Source: CAZSLO01 sp964608025
GTDB taxonomy: Bacteria; Chloroflexota; Dehalococcoidia; Lucifugimonadales; CAJWER01
Length of the DNA: 51,100 bases
NCBI GenBank assembly: GCA_964608025.1
Contig: CAZSLO010000003.1
Location: forward strand, 1 to 51,100
Direction of reading: 5' to 3'
Shown: piece after piece, positions 17,353 through 25,197 of the stretch
How positions within the stretch are numbered: position 1 is the stretch's first letter
How the letters are laid out: each line of letters opens with the position of its first letter
Notes under the pieces: model-generated
The model's input: the letters and a program-made list of their open reading frames with translations, nothing else
The model's database searches: none
Told to the model about the DNA's origin: nothing
Program-made: the position numbers and the translations under genes

Positions 17353-18633
17353 TTAGCTAACCGGTCCCGCAGAAGTACGATCCCATAAATCTGCAAATTC
17401 TTTGGAACCATCATCGTCCCAGTAATCCATGTCAACAGGTTGGTCATAACCACCTCCGTATGCGTCCATAAAACTAGGGGAGCTGGCTGATCGATCCTCT
17501 AGATTTGTAATTCCCACCCGCGTAAATATTAGAGGCATGTCCCGGTATTTCACTCTCACTAATGACCGGGGATTAGGATCTGGCTTAGCTTTCTCCCAGC
17601 GTTCCAAGGCATCTCGATTTAAAGTAATCCCAAGTCCCGGCCCATCAGTCACGGCAATTGTTCCACCTTCCACCGTGAAAGACGGTGATACCACATCCTC
17701 GGACCAGAGATCGGTACCAGTAACGTGATGTATCGTGGCTGTCGGGAACACAGATGCCATGTGAGCAACAAATGCCCTCGTAATATTGCCGCCCGTGTTC
17801 TGCATCATAAACGGCATGTTTGCACCCTCAAAAAGCCCAGCTCTCATTATTAACTGACCTATAGGAGTGTGGCCCATCAAGTACCCGTCAGCAAGGCCAA
17901 GCATGGCCTCTCGGCCTGTTAAACGTAAATGGTGGAAGTAAATCGGTATGCGTGACCTAAGACGTAACTGTTTGTATCCCTCAAAATCTTCATTGGTTAG
18001 AGGATCTTCTATAGCCCCGGCAATTGGGTATTTTTCCAGCCTTCGCGAAAGATTGACGATATGCTCAACAGTGTTATCAAAATTCATGTCATAGTGTATT
18101 TTAAAACCAGGAGGAGCAACGTCCTGCATCGCCTCGGTTTGTTCTACGACATTATGAAAATGATTCGTATGGTATTTGAGCCATGTGTGTCCCAGTTTAA
18201 CTGCATGTATAACTTCCTCGGCCATCTTCGCAGGCGTCTGGGAAACCGTCCAGGCAGAAACAGGCACCCTTCTAGCCATCCATCCAGATCCGGGAACAGG
18301 ACGGGCTTGGACTCTCTGGCCAAAAAGTCTGTATACAGGTATCTCGTTATATTTGGCGACTAGATCATATATAGCAGGCGCAAGGCGTGTGGGAAGCTCC
18401 GGGTGAGCTAACCAATCCCACGCGTCAGTGCCAACCATTCGCTCAACCCAGGCATCATCGGCAGATGTTCTTCTTCCGAGACCGTCTCCCAATCCTTCCA
18501 GTCCGTTGTCTGTGTGTACTACAAACATCGTCCGGTACCTGAAGTCTGATCCCTGGTGCCGAATTAACGCCTGGCTATTCCATGAATGGAACGGTGGGCA
18601 GATCTCGTGGATCTCAATGTCTGTGATTTTCAT
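17353..18633 (-). CDS. Enolase-superfamily protein (mandelate racemase-like) with altered active site
   Basis: The 426-residue protein has the N-terminal capping domain (MKITDIEIHE) and a barrel domain typical of the enolase superfamily, whose members abstract a proton next to a carboxylate with Mg2+ help. On my reading, the first two metal ligands are Asp182 (HYDMNFD) and Glu209 (AIEDPL). The third acidic ligand is not where expected: the strand reads IYFHHLRLTG (231-240), with His234/His235. The usual K-x-K base is K153-Y-H155. A C-terminal extension of about 60 residues is rich in acidic and aromatic residues. Enolase paralogs are expanded in SAR202 genomes (established for that clade). 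The reaction is unknown and a changed mechanism is possible. Confidence 0.85.
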   Translation of the reverse strand: MKITDIEIHEICPPFHSWNSQALIRHQGSDFRYRTMFVVHTDNGLEGLGDGLGRRTSADDAWVERMVGTDAWDWLAHPELPTRLAPAIYDLVAKYNEIPVYRLFGQRVQARPVPGSGWMARRVPVSAWTVSQTPAKMAEEVIHAVKLGHTWLKYHTNHFHNVVEQTEAMQDVAPPGFKIHYDMNFDNTVEHIVNLSRRLEKYPIAGAIEDPLTNEDFEGYKQLRLRSRIPIYFHHLRLTGREAMLGLADGYLMGHTPIGQLIMRAGLFEGANMPFMMQNTGGNITRAFVAHMASVFPTATIHHVTGTDLWSEDVVSPSFTVEGGTIAVTDGPGLGITLNRDALERWEKAKPDPNPRSLVRVKYRDMPLIFTRVGITNLEDRSASSPSFMDAYGGGYDQPVDMDYWDDDGSKEFADLWDRTSAGPVS

Positions 18634-18696
18634 TAATAAGCCTAGCTAATCCCAGAATCCGGCTTTTCTAGATCCTGCTAAACAGAACGCAGATTG

Positions 18697-19710
18697 CTAT
18701 TGCCTACCAAACTTGATCCTGGGATCTACTACCGCGAGTAAAACATCTGATATCAAAGTGCCGACCACAGTCATTATGCCAAGCATCAACACTATGAAGC
18801 CAGCCAGGTAAATATCTTGTTGGAACACTGCATCTAGAAGAACTGGACCCAGGGTAGGTAGGCTCAGGACCACTGAAACAATGATGCTTCCACTGATCAG
18901 CGATGGCAGTAGGTATCCGACGGTGCTAACCAAAGGGTTGATAGCAACACGAACTGGATACTTGATAATTGCTGACCAGGATTTCAAACCCTTAGCCTGT
19001 GCTGTCACTACATAAGGCTTACGCAATTCGTCTAGGAGGTTATTCCTCATTACGCGTATGAGACCAGCAGTACCAGCTGTACCAAGTACTACTGCCGGTA
19101 CCCACAGGTGCTGTAGGAAATCGTAAATCCTATCAAAATCCCACGGTGCATCCTTAAAATCTGCTGAGTTCAAACCACCGACGCTCTGTCCAAAGTACGC
19201 GAACGCCATATACATTAGGACAAGGCCTAGAAGAAAATCCGGTACTGCCAATCCAGTGAAGCCTATAAAGGTGAAAACGTAGTCACCCACCGAATGTTGA
19301 CGTACAGCCGAGTAGATTCCGACAGGGATGGCAAAAGTCCAGGTGACCAACACAGTGAATCCGGTAAGGGCCACCGTCGTCCAAATACGGTTACCAATGA
19401 CCTCTTTAACTGGCTCTTCATTCGGCCAATAGCCACAACCCCACTGGAAAGACCTACCCATATCACCTTTGAATAAATTCCTGATCCATTTCAAATAGCG
19501 TATATGTTGAGCTTGTCCAATACCCAGGTATATCCTGAGTTCAGTACCTACAGCTTCTGCATCTACTCCCATTCCACCGACTTGCACTAGATCTAAGTAT
19601 CGGTCAACAACATCGCCCTGTGGAACCTGGATAACTATCCACGCCAGAATGGTAATTGCCCAAACTGTAAATACAGCAAGCAGAAGACGCCTAAGTATGT
19701 ACGCTAACAT
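18697..19710 (-). CDS. DppB/OppB-type ABC transporter permease, solitary
   Basis: This 337-residue protein is an inner-membrane permease of the dipeptide/oligopeptide/nickel class. It starts with the typical MLAYILRRLLLAVFTVWAIT helix, has about six membrane helices, and includes the cytoplasmic coupling segment around GLKSWSAIIKYPVR and the ending LLAVVDPRIKFG. A periplasmic loop before the second helix contains WGCGYWPNEEP, absent from the related protein at 41718-42728. No DppC permease, ATP-binding subunit or binding protein is nearby, although these normally sit in one operon. It is downstream of the enolase/gcdH group on the same strand but transcribed before it, 63 bases from the enolase start. 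Confidence 0.9.
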   Translation of the reverse strand: MLAYILRRLLLAVFTVWAITILAWIVIQVPQGDVVDRYLDLVQVGGMGVDAEAVGTELRIYLGIGQAQHIRYLKWIRNLFKGDMGRSFQWGCGYWPNEEPVKEVIGNRIWTTVALTGFTVLVTWTFAIPVGIYSAVRQHSVGDYVFTFIGFTGLAVPDFLLGLVLMYMAFAYFGQSVGGLNSADFKDAPWDFDRIYDFLQHLWVPAVVLGTAGTAGLIRVMRNNLLDELRKPYVVTAQAKGLKSWSAIIKYPVRVAINPLVSTVGYLLPSLISGSIIVSVVLSLPTLGPVLLDAVFQQDIYLAGFIVLMLGIMTVVGTLISDVLLAVVDPRIKFGRQ

Positions 19711-19910
19711 GAATTACCCCGGCCCACGTCCCCCGCATGATACAACCAGTAGCTAAGTCCTTCAACTTAATCCAGTTAGACTCTTTGCCAATCATCAGGG
19801 CTTAACCTAAACCACGTCGAGTAAATTAAATAGGGACGCTCTGGCCCCATCACGGCATTCTGGAAAATGACTGTCTCGCCCAAGCTGATGGTTCAATAAA
19901 AAGAATATTC

Positions 19911-21545
19911 CTAGGCAGTATTTGAAATCAGTGTTTCGAGAGCACTGATATTCTTATCGACATCGGTTCCAACATCTAGGAGGGCCACCCTCCGACCTTC
20001 AGATTTTAGATTTTCCATATCTCCTAAAACCTGGGCAGCAACGAGTATCCCGAATGAATAGGGTCTACCCGGGATAGAGATATCTGGTACTCCACTGGTT
20101 ACCAATTGTATAAACACACCTGAATTAGGACCCCCTTTATGTAGCTGGCCAGTCGAATGCAAAACCCGAGGACCGTAACCAAATGTAGTAGCCACACCGA
20201 ATCGTTCCGTAATGGTCATCCGAAGTTGTTCGATGGCTCGATCATTAGCAGGTGTCATATCGCTATACAACATTATTGCAACATAATCACCATTCCCCAC
20301 ACTGGACAACAATTCGAGAATAGATAACGATTCATCGGGTATTGGAAGAACTCCAGAACTTTCAAAGTCGACTAACAACCTGTTGGTAATATCTTTTGCA
20401 TTTTGTACATTTGGCTGGTCGAACGGATGAACTCCAATCACCGCAGCAGCAACAGCCGTCGCAAATTCCCATCTAAAGAACTCCGCCCCTATGTCATACA
20501 GGTCATATAGTTTTAGGGTGATTACCGGTTTTCCAGCTTCCACCAGCAATTCTATCGATCTATCCAGCCTGGAATTATCTTCACCTTCAAGACGAAGATA
20601 AACGAACATCCTGTCATTCCCATATAGGTCGTAAGCAAGTGCAGGCTCTCCTGTAATTGGTACCACTCCCTTACCTTGTTTGCCAAGACTTTCGGCAATG
20701 AGCTGTTCTGCCCAAAGACCAAAATAAGCAATTGGGGTCGACGCGATTATCGTGCATTTATCTACTCCCGCGAGGGCAAGACGACCGACCGTCGATCCGA
20801 ATATTAAACCCGGGTTATCTTGAAACGACACATTCTCTGAGCAATCAGATCGCATCTGGTTTGCCTTATCCAAAAGGGATTCGATCTGGATACCAATGAG
20901 AGCAGCCGGTACAAGTCCAAAATAAGAGAGCACAGAATAGCGGCCTCCCATTTCAGGCGGATTTTCAAAAACTCTTCTAAAGAGATAATCCACTCCTGTT
21001 TCAGATAACCAGGTTCCTGGATCTGTAATAGCTATAAAATGATCCGCCACTTTATCCAAACCTACAGCATCTTCCACAATCTGCCTAAAGTATTCGTAAC
21101 ATACCTTCGGCTCAATGGTCGTACCGGATTTCGAAGAAACTAGGAAAAGAGTTTTCCTAGGATCGATGCGTTTTTCAACAGCTTGGACTCGATCCGGCAC
21201 AGAGGAATCTAGGACTATGAGTTCTGGGTATCCCGGTGCAGACCCGAAGATCTGACCCAGTGATTCCGGTCCGAGGCTGCTACCCCCTATTCCCAGGAGC
21301 ACGACATGACGATAGCCTCCATCTTTTATCTCTTCTGCAAATTGCGTAATTAATCGTATATCTCCCACCATATTCTCAGAAACATTGAGCCAATCTAGCC
21401 TATTAACAATTTCTTCAGGACCCGATGACCACACAGTGAAATCGCCAGCCCATATTCGCTCTACAATCCTCTTCTCAGCCAATGATGCCAACTCATCATT
21501 GACATGCGATTGATATTGCCCAAGTTTCATATGTGACTCAATCAT
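19911..21545 (-). CDS. pgi: Glucose-6-phosphate isomerase
   Basis: The 544-residue protein carries the phosphoglucose isomerase motifs LLGIGGSSLGPE, SSKSGTTIEP, GGRYSVLSYFGLVPAAL, VHPFDQPNV and HSTGQLHKGGPNSG, covering the phosphate-binding loop and the catalytic Glu, His and Lys regions. It interconverts glucose 6-phosphate and fructose 6-phosphate. The sequence style is closer to the C-terminal half of transaldolase/isomerase fusions than to E. coli Pgi, but no transaldolase domain is attached. The start is uncertain: ATG at 21545 or an in-frame ATG five codons later; neither has a clear ribosome site. The gene stands about 100 bases after the glycosylase gene on the same strand. Confidence 0.93.
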   Translation of the reverse strand: MIESHMKLGQYQSHVNDELASLAEKRIVERIWAGDFTVWSSGPEEIVNRLDWLNVSENMVGDIRLITQFAEEIKDGGYRHVVLLGIGGSSLGPESLGQIFGSAPGYPELIVLDSSVPDRVQAVEKRIDPRKTLFLVSSKSGTTIEPKVCYEYFRQIVEDAVGLDKVADHFIAITDPGTWLSETGVDYLFRRVFENPPEMGGRYSVLSYFGLVPAALIGIQIESLLDKANQMRSDCSENVSFQDNPGLIFGSTVGRLALAGVDKCTIIASTPIAYFGLWAEQLIAESLGKQGKGVVPITGEPALAYDLYGNDRMFVYLRLEGEDNSRLDRSIELLVEAGKPVITLKLYDLYDIGAEFFRWEFATAVAAAVIGVHPFDQPNVQNAKDITNRLLVDFESSGVLPIPDESLSILELLSSVGNGDYVAIMLYSDMTPANDRAIEQLRMTITERFGVATTFGYGPRVLHSTGQLHKGGPNSGVFIQLVTSGVPDISIPGRPYSFGILVAAQVLGDMENLKSEGRRVALLDVGTDVDKNISALETLISNTA

Positions 21546-21642
21546 GGTTTTGTTTACTAACGTGGTATTGACAGATAAAGACGCTTCCCATTTGAAGTAG
21601 CTTATAAAGCATTACGTTTAACAAACACCTTGTAATGATTTT

Positions 21643-22323
21643 CTAATTTCTGATGTTGTTCCGGCCAGTGGAACACTGATTTACCAAGAAACATTGCCGA
21701 CATTTTGGCAGCTTATTGCAAACCTCCTTCGCATGTCTAACGATTAGGGCATGATATTCACCAAAGATCTCCTTATCCTGTAACAAATGTCCCGTGAATA
21801 ATTTTTGGTATGCCACATAAGATTCATTGCCTGGTTTTATACCTAGCCTGTTAAAAATACGCCGAGTAAAGGCATCGATCACAAACACAGGCTTATCAAG
21901 GGCATATAACAAGATAGCGTCCGCTGTTTCATCCCCAATACCATGAATCTCTAGAAGTTCACTTCGCAAGATAAAGGTGTCCTGAATTCGCATCATATTG
22001 AAATCGTCATTGAAACGCTCACCAACATATCCAGCCAGCGCCTTGAGTTTTTTGGCCTTGGCATTATAGTAACCGGATGGATAGACGAGCTTGGCCAATA
22101 TTCCCAACGATATAGAACGCAAACCAAATGGTGAAAGTATTGAGGCTTTCTTCAAATTGTCAATCGCCATCTCAACGTTTGTCCAAGCAGTGGACTGGGT
22201 CAGTATCGCGCCTACCATCACCTCGAACCGGGTTTCCGCAGGCCACCAATTTTGAGGTCCATAGGCTTCAAGAAGCCTTTCATAAATCGCTGTCAACGTT
22301 AATGTAGGAACCTCAGAAGACAA
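21643..22323 (-). CDS. Endonuclease III-fold DNA glycosylase (MagIII-like)
   Basis: The 226-residue protein has the helix-hairpin-helix-GPD fold: LLEIHGIGDETADAIL (123-138), catalytic Asp150 in VFVIDAFTRRIF, and a C-terminal iron-sulfur cluster motif with Cys202, Cys208, Cys211 and Cys217. The Lys that gives endonuclease III its lyase activity is replaced (GIGDE, Glu132), so the enzyme is probably a monofunctional glycosylase of the 3-methyladenine glycosylase III type. It removes damaged bases from DNA. The start is TTG at 22323, overlapping the end of sfsA by 11 bases, so translation is probably coupled; a later start cannot be excluded. Confidence 0.87.
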   Translation of the reverse strand: MSSEVPTLTLTAIYERLLEAYGPQNWWPAETRFEVMVGAILTQSTAWTNVEMAIDNLKKASILSPFGLRSISLGILAKLVYPSGYYNAKAKKLKALAGYVGERFNDDFNMMRIQDTFILRSELLEIHGIGDETADAILLYALDKPVFVIDAFTRRIFNRLGIKPGNESYVAYQKLFTGHLLQDKEIFGEYHALIVRHAKEVCNKLPKCRQCFLVNQCSTGRNNIRN

Positions 22324-22984
22324 TTGGCACCCTATTTCGAATGGAAATATCCGTTGGAAATATTGAACAGCTGTAAGCTAGTGCTTCTATCCCGCATCTT
22401 AAGGATTCCCGGAGCACTTGAACAAACAAGGGATCTGATTTTTCGTCGAGGATAAGTCGTTCAGCATCTGGACGCTGAATTACGAAAACCACGGCAGCCC
22501 GGTCTCCCTGCTTAATTGCCCTTGTCAGGGTCCCAAGATGTTTTGTGCCCCGATATGTAGCTGCATCTGGAAATATCGCCGTGGCCGCTTGTACCTTGGT
22601 GACTGACTTGGTTTCGACATAAAATCGTCCCGGGGCACCTGTGAGCATCAAGTCCAACCGACTTTCATAGAATTGAACCTCGGTATTTATCCTTTCATAT
22701 CCAACAAACTCTCCGATGGTACCTAAATCAATCGCTTCTATAAGTAATTTAGGCGGAATACGACTATCCACAGAAACTAGTTGTCCATCATGGTCTACGA
22801 GTATCATGTCATATCGGGTCTTCCGCTTTAATGTTATAGGCATTCGGTTAAGAAAAACCGTAGCGCCAGGAACTAGAAATTCGGTAAGGCGGCTGGAGCT
22901 CGGAAGGTGGGCTAATATCTCACCCTCCACACTTTCCACGCTAACGACGAATCGGTTCAAGCGAGAAACGAACTTGGCCTCCAC
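22313..22984 (-). CDS. sfsA: SfsA family DNA/RNA nuclease homolog
   Basis: The 223-residue protein matches SfsA (sugar fermentation stimulation protein) in length and pattern: an N-terminal OB-like part (FVSRLNRFVVSVE...ILAHLPSSSRL), then the nuclease-like core with ESRLDLML, FYVETKSVT, FPDAATYRGTKHL and ALAYSC. The Asp in SRLD and Glu in VETK correspond to the PD-(D/E)xK-type catalytic residues of the family, although the sequence is more divergent than usual (canonical SSRIDLLL and EVKNVTL). Start is GTG at 22984. It is the first gene of a pair with the overlapping glycosylase gene, a plausible nucleic-acid repair unit. The cellular role of SfsA is poorly known. Confidence 0.88.
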   Translation of the reverse strand: MEAKFVSRLNRFVVSVESVEGEILAHLPSSSRLTEFLVPGATVFLNRMPITLKRKTRYDMILVDHDGQLVSVDSRIPPKLLIEAIDLGTIGEFVGYERINTEVQFYESRLDLMLTGAPGRFYVETKSVTKVQAATAIFPDAATYRGTKHLGTLTRAIKQGDRAAVVFVIQRPDAERLILDEKSDPLFVQVLRESLRCGIEALAYSCSIFPTDISIRNRVPIVF

Positions 22985-23066
22985 AATTGAAGCTGGTAAC
23001 TTAACTTTAAACCTCGTTACAAGGAGTCGCAGTCATGCTAGCATCAGGTTGTTCAGCTACTCAATG

Positions 23067-23096
23067 TTGCCATACTGCCAAATTCATACGTAGACT
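23067..23096 (+). promoter_or_regulatory. Candidate promoter of pyrF
   Basis: TTGCCA (23067-23072) and TAGACT (23091-23096) are spaced by 18 bases. Transcription would begin near 23103, about 17 bases before the pyrF ATG. Both boxes deviate from consensus, so this is a moderate call. Confidence 0.4.
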
Positions 23097-23119
23097 GATA
23101 TAAAGGCGTTAGGTAAATT

Positions 23120-23959
23120 ATGATCGCGGCCAGACACAATTTCATACAGCGACTATCAGCGGCATCAAGTGAGAGACAAAGCCTTCTCTGTATTGGACTT
23201 GACCCTGATCCAGAGTTGATGCCTGTATCCAACATGATCGACTTCAATCGTACAATCATTGAATCAGTTGGAGACATCGCATGTGCGTTCAAGCCAAACC
23301 TGGGTTTCTACGAATCGGCCGGTAGTGCTGGAATTGCGGCTCTAGAAACCACCATCGAGATCATCAGGGAAAAGACTCCTAATTCAGTCATTATAGGAGA
23401 CGGCAAGCGGGGAGATATCCAAAGCACAAACGTTCAGTACGCTCGAGCTATATTTGAACACTGGGGCTTCGATGCAACAACTGTCAATGCCTACGGAGGA
23501 TACGATGCAATGGAGCCGTTCCTTTCATATAAAGACAAAGGGGTGTTCGTTTGGTGTAAATCATCCAACCCCAGCTCAGGCGAATTCCAAGATCTCACGT
23601 TGCCGTCTGGACGGCGTTTCTTTGAAGAACTCGCATCGCGAGCGGCCGATTGGAACACGGATGAAAATGTCGGCTTGGTAATTGGGGCAACTTATCCCCA
23701 AGACCTCTCAACCATTCGCAAAGTGTGTCCCAGCATGCCCATACTTTTACCAGGTGTAGGTGCACAGGGCGGCAAATTAGAAGCATCCGTTAAAGCAGGC
23801 ATTGATGAGAATGGCCGTGGCTTGTTAGTCAGCAGTTCTCGCGGTGTTATCTACGCATCAAGTGACCCGATCACATTCGGTAGGGCTTCTAGGGAAGCCG
23901 CATCGAAACTTCGTGACCTGATCAACAAGGTACTTGGGGACGAAGGCAAGGGATGGTAG
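23120..23959 (+). CDS. pyrF: Orotidine 5'-phosphate decarboxylase
   Basis: The 279-residue protein shows the start LLCIGLDPDPELMP and the catalytic D-x-K-x2-D motif as GDGKRGDIQST (Asp94, Lys96, Asp99). It belongs to the longer, second subfamily of PyrF found in many Gram-positive and related bacteria, with the end motif GRGLLVSSSRGVIYAS. It converts OMP to UMP, the last step of de novo pyrimidine synthesis, in the cytoplasm. A DUF951 gene overlaps its end by 7 bases. No other pyrimidine gene is adjacent. Confidence 0.95.
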   Translation: MIAARHNFIQRLSAASSERQSLLCIGLDPDPELMPVSNMIDFNRTIIESVGDIACAFKPNLGFYESAGSAGIAALETTIEIIREKTPNSVIIGDGKRGDIQSTNVQYARAIFEHWGFDATTVNAYGGYDAMEPFLSYKDKGVFVWCKSSNPSSGEFQDLTLPSGRRFFEELASRAADWNTDENVGLVIGATYPQDLSTIRKVCPSMPILLPGVGAQGGKLEASVKAGIDENGRGLLVSSSRGVIYASSDPITFGRASREAASKLRDLINKVLGDEGKGW

Positions 23960-24180
23960 AAGACCTTAGTCTCGACGACATAGTAGAGCTTCGGAAGCCC
24001 CATCCATGCGGGTCATTCAATTGGAAAATCGTCCGTCTCGGAGCAGATATTAAAATACGTTGCATTGCCTGTGAAAGACAAGTAATGCTCTCGCGATCGG
24101 AACTCAAGAAAAGAAGAAGGAATGTTGAGCCAAATCCTAGTGTAGATAAAGTCTCACATCAATGTAAAATCCAACATTAA
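23953..24180 (+). CDS. DUF951 family protein
   Basis: The 75-residue protein matches the DUF951 pattern closely: DIVELRKPHPCGSFNWKIVR, then GADIKIRCIACERQVMLSRS. It has Cys residues at CGS and CIAC and a basic segment ELKKRRRN that may bind nucleic acid. The family is small, basic and widespread in Firmicutes and relatives, where it is often near chromosome-partitioning or translation genes; its function is unknown. Translation is probably coupled to pyrF by the 7-base overlap. The C-terminal 15 residues extend past the common family end. Confidence 0.88.
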   Translation: MVEDLSLDDIVELRKPHPCGSFNWKIVRLGADIKIRCIACERQVMLSRSELKKRRRNVEPNPSVDKVSHQCKIQH

Positions 24181-24217
24181 GTGTGGTAAATATTGGGCAT
24201 GAAACGTGCTTACTTAA

Positions 24218-24247
24218 TTGACACATTTTCTGACGCGGTCTTACAAT
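24218..24247 (+). promoter_or_regulatory. Sigma70-type promoter upstream of the DUF151 gene
   Basis: A perfect -35 TTGACA (24218-24223) is followed after 18 bases by TACAAT (24242-24247). Transcription would begin near 24254, about 20 bases before the start codon. Confidence 0.65.
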
Positions 24248-24274
24248 TATCTTATAGGGTCGTAGGAGGCCGTG

Positions 24275-24856
24275 ATGACCGAGCAATCCATGACCGAAAT
24301 GGTAATAGACAGTATTCGAGTCAGTATAGTCAATTATCAACAACGGGTAGTAATCTTGAAGGTCAAGGATACTAACCGTTACCTACCAATCTGGATCGGG
24401 CCCTCAGAGGCGGATTCAATCGCACTCAAACTACAAGACGTTTCTGTACCCAGGCCACTAACTCATGACTTAATCAAGTCTATTATTTCCACTCTAGGCG
24501 TCACTGTTAACCGGATCGTGGTGTCGGACTTGGCTGATGACACTTTCTTCGCAAAAATAGTCCTGCACGTAAATGGTTCCCAGATGGAGATTGATTCCCG
24601 ACCAAGTGATGCCATAGCACTGGCCGTGAGAACCGAAGCCCCCATTTATGTACACGATGAGGTCATCGAGAGAGCCGGTGTACATATGGATGAAGAAGGC
24701 AACCCGGTAACTTCTGAAGAAGAAGAAAAACCACAACCCTTACGTGATGAAGAGCTTAAGAGTCTCTCAGCATTCACCGATTTCATCGACACCCTTAACC
24801 TGGATGATCTCGGTGGAGAAGACAAAGAAGCTACCGAGCCTGAACCCAGTTCATAG
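24275..24856 (+). CDS. Bifunctional nuclease domain protein (DUF151/BFN family)
   Basis: The 193-residue protein has the BFN/DUF151 core over its first 130 residues: VILKVKDTNRYLPIWIG, EADSIALKLQ, RPLTHDLIKSII, and the hallmark IDSRPSDAIALAVR. Plant and bacterial members degrade DNA and RNA in vitro and are linked to stress or defence. The last 60 residues are very acidic (SEEEEKPQP, GGEDKEATEPEPSS), probably a disordered tail. I chose ATG 24275 because AGGAGG lies five bases upstream; an adjacent GTG at 24272 is too close to it. It has its own promoter and stands between pyrF and the ATP synthase operon. Confidence 0.9.
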   Translation: MTEQSMTEMVIDSIRVSIVNYQQRVVILKVKDTNRYLPIWIGPSEADSIALKLQDVSVPRPLTHDLIKSIISTLGVTVNRIVVSDLADDTFFAKIVLHVNGSQMEIDSRPSDAIALAVRTEAPIYVHDEVIERAGVHMDEEGNPVTSEEEEKPQPLRDEELKSLSAFTDFIDTLNLDDLGGEDKEATEPEPSS

Positions 24857-24893
24857 CAACAATAGCTTGGCCTAGCCATGTTTATCGTTACAA

Positions 24894-24923
24894 TTGACCT
24901 CAAAAAAACGATTGTGATAATAT
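24894..24923 (+). promoter_or_regulatory. Promoter of the ATP synthase operon
   Basis: TTGACC (24894-24899) is followed after 16 bases by GATAAT (24916-24921); TAATAT (24918-24923) with 18 bases is an alternative. Transcription would begin near 24928-24930, about 35 bases before the first gene of the operon. The same TTGACC/GATAAT pair recurs upstream of tRNA-Leu. Confidence 0.6.
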
Positions 24924-24962
24924 CCACAAACTAGTCTAAAGGGCTCAATTCGGGTATGCCGG

Positions 24963-25187
24963 ATGGGCACCGTACTAAAATTTCTAGGTATCGGATGGTT
25001 CGTAGCTCTGTGCCTCCTTGGAGGTACTATGGCTGGACTATGGCTAGACGAATTTTTTGGATTAAGTCCTGTAGTTACCATAATAGGGTTGATTGCAGGG
25101 CTCATAATGGCAGGAATTGGAACATACCGGATGTTAATATCGATATTAAATCAATCGTCAGATCCAATGAACCGGAAGCAGCAATAA
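24963..25187 (+). CDS. AtpI/AtpZ-like small membrane protein at the head of the ATP synthase operon
   Basis: This 74-residue protein has two membrane helices (LGIGWFVALCLLGGTMAGLW and VTIIGLIAGLIMAGIGTYRM) separated by a short turn with an acidic residue, the form of F0F1-ATPase gene-1/AtpZ-type proteins. Relatives have been linked to magnesium uptake or assembly of the c-ring. Position directly before atpB supports this. The ribosome site is weak. It ends 10 bases before the TTG start of atpB. Confidence 0.8.
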   Translation: MGTVLKFLGIGWFVALCLLGGTMAGLWLDEFFGLSPVVTIIGLIAGLIMAGIGTYRMLISILNQSSDPMNRKQQ

Positions 25188-25197
25188 TGAGGATCTA

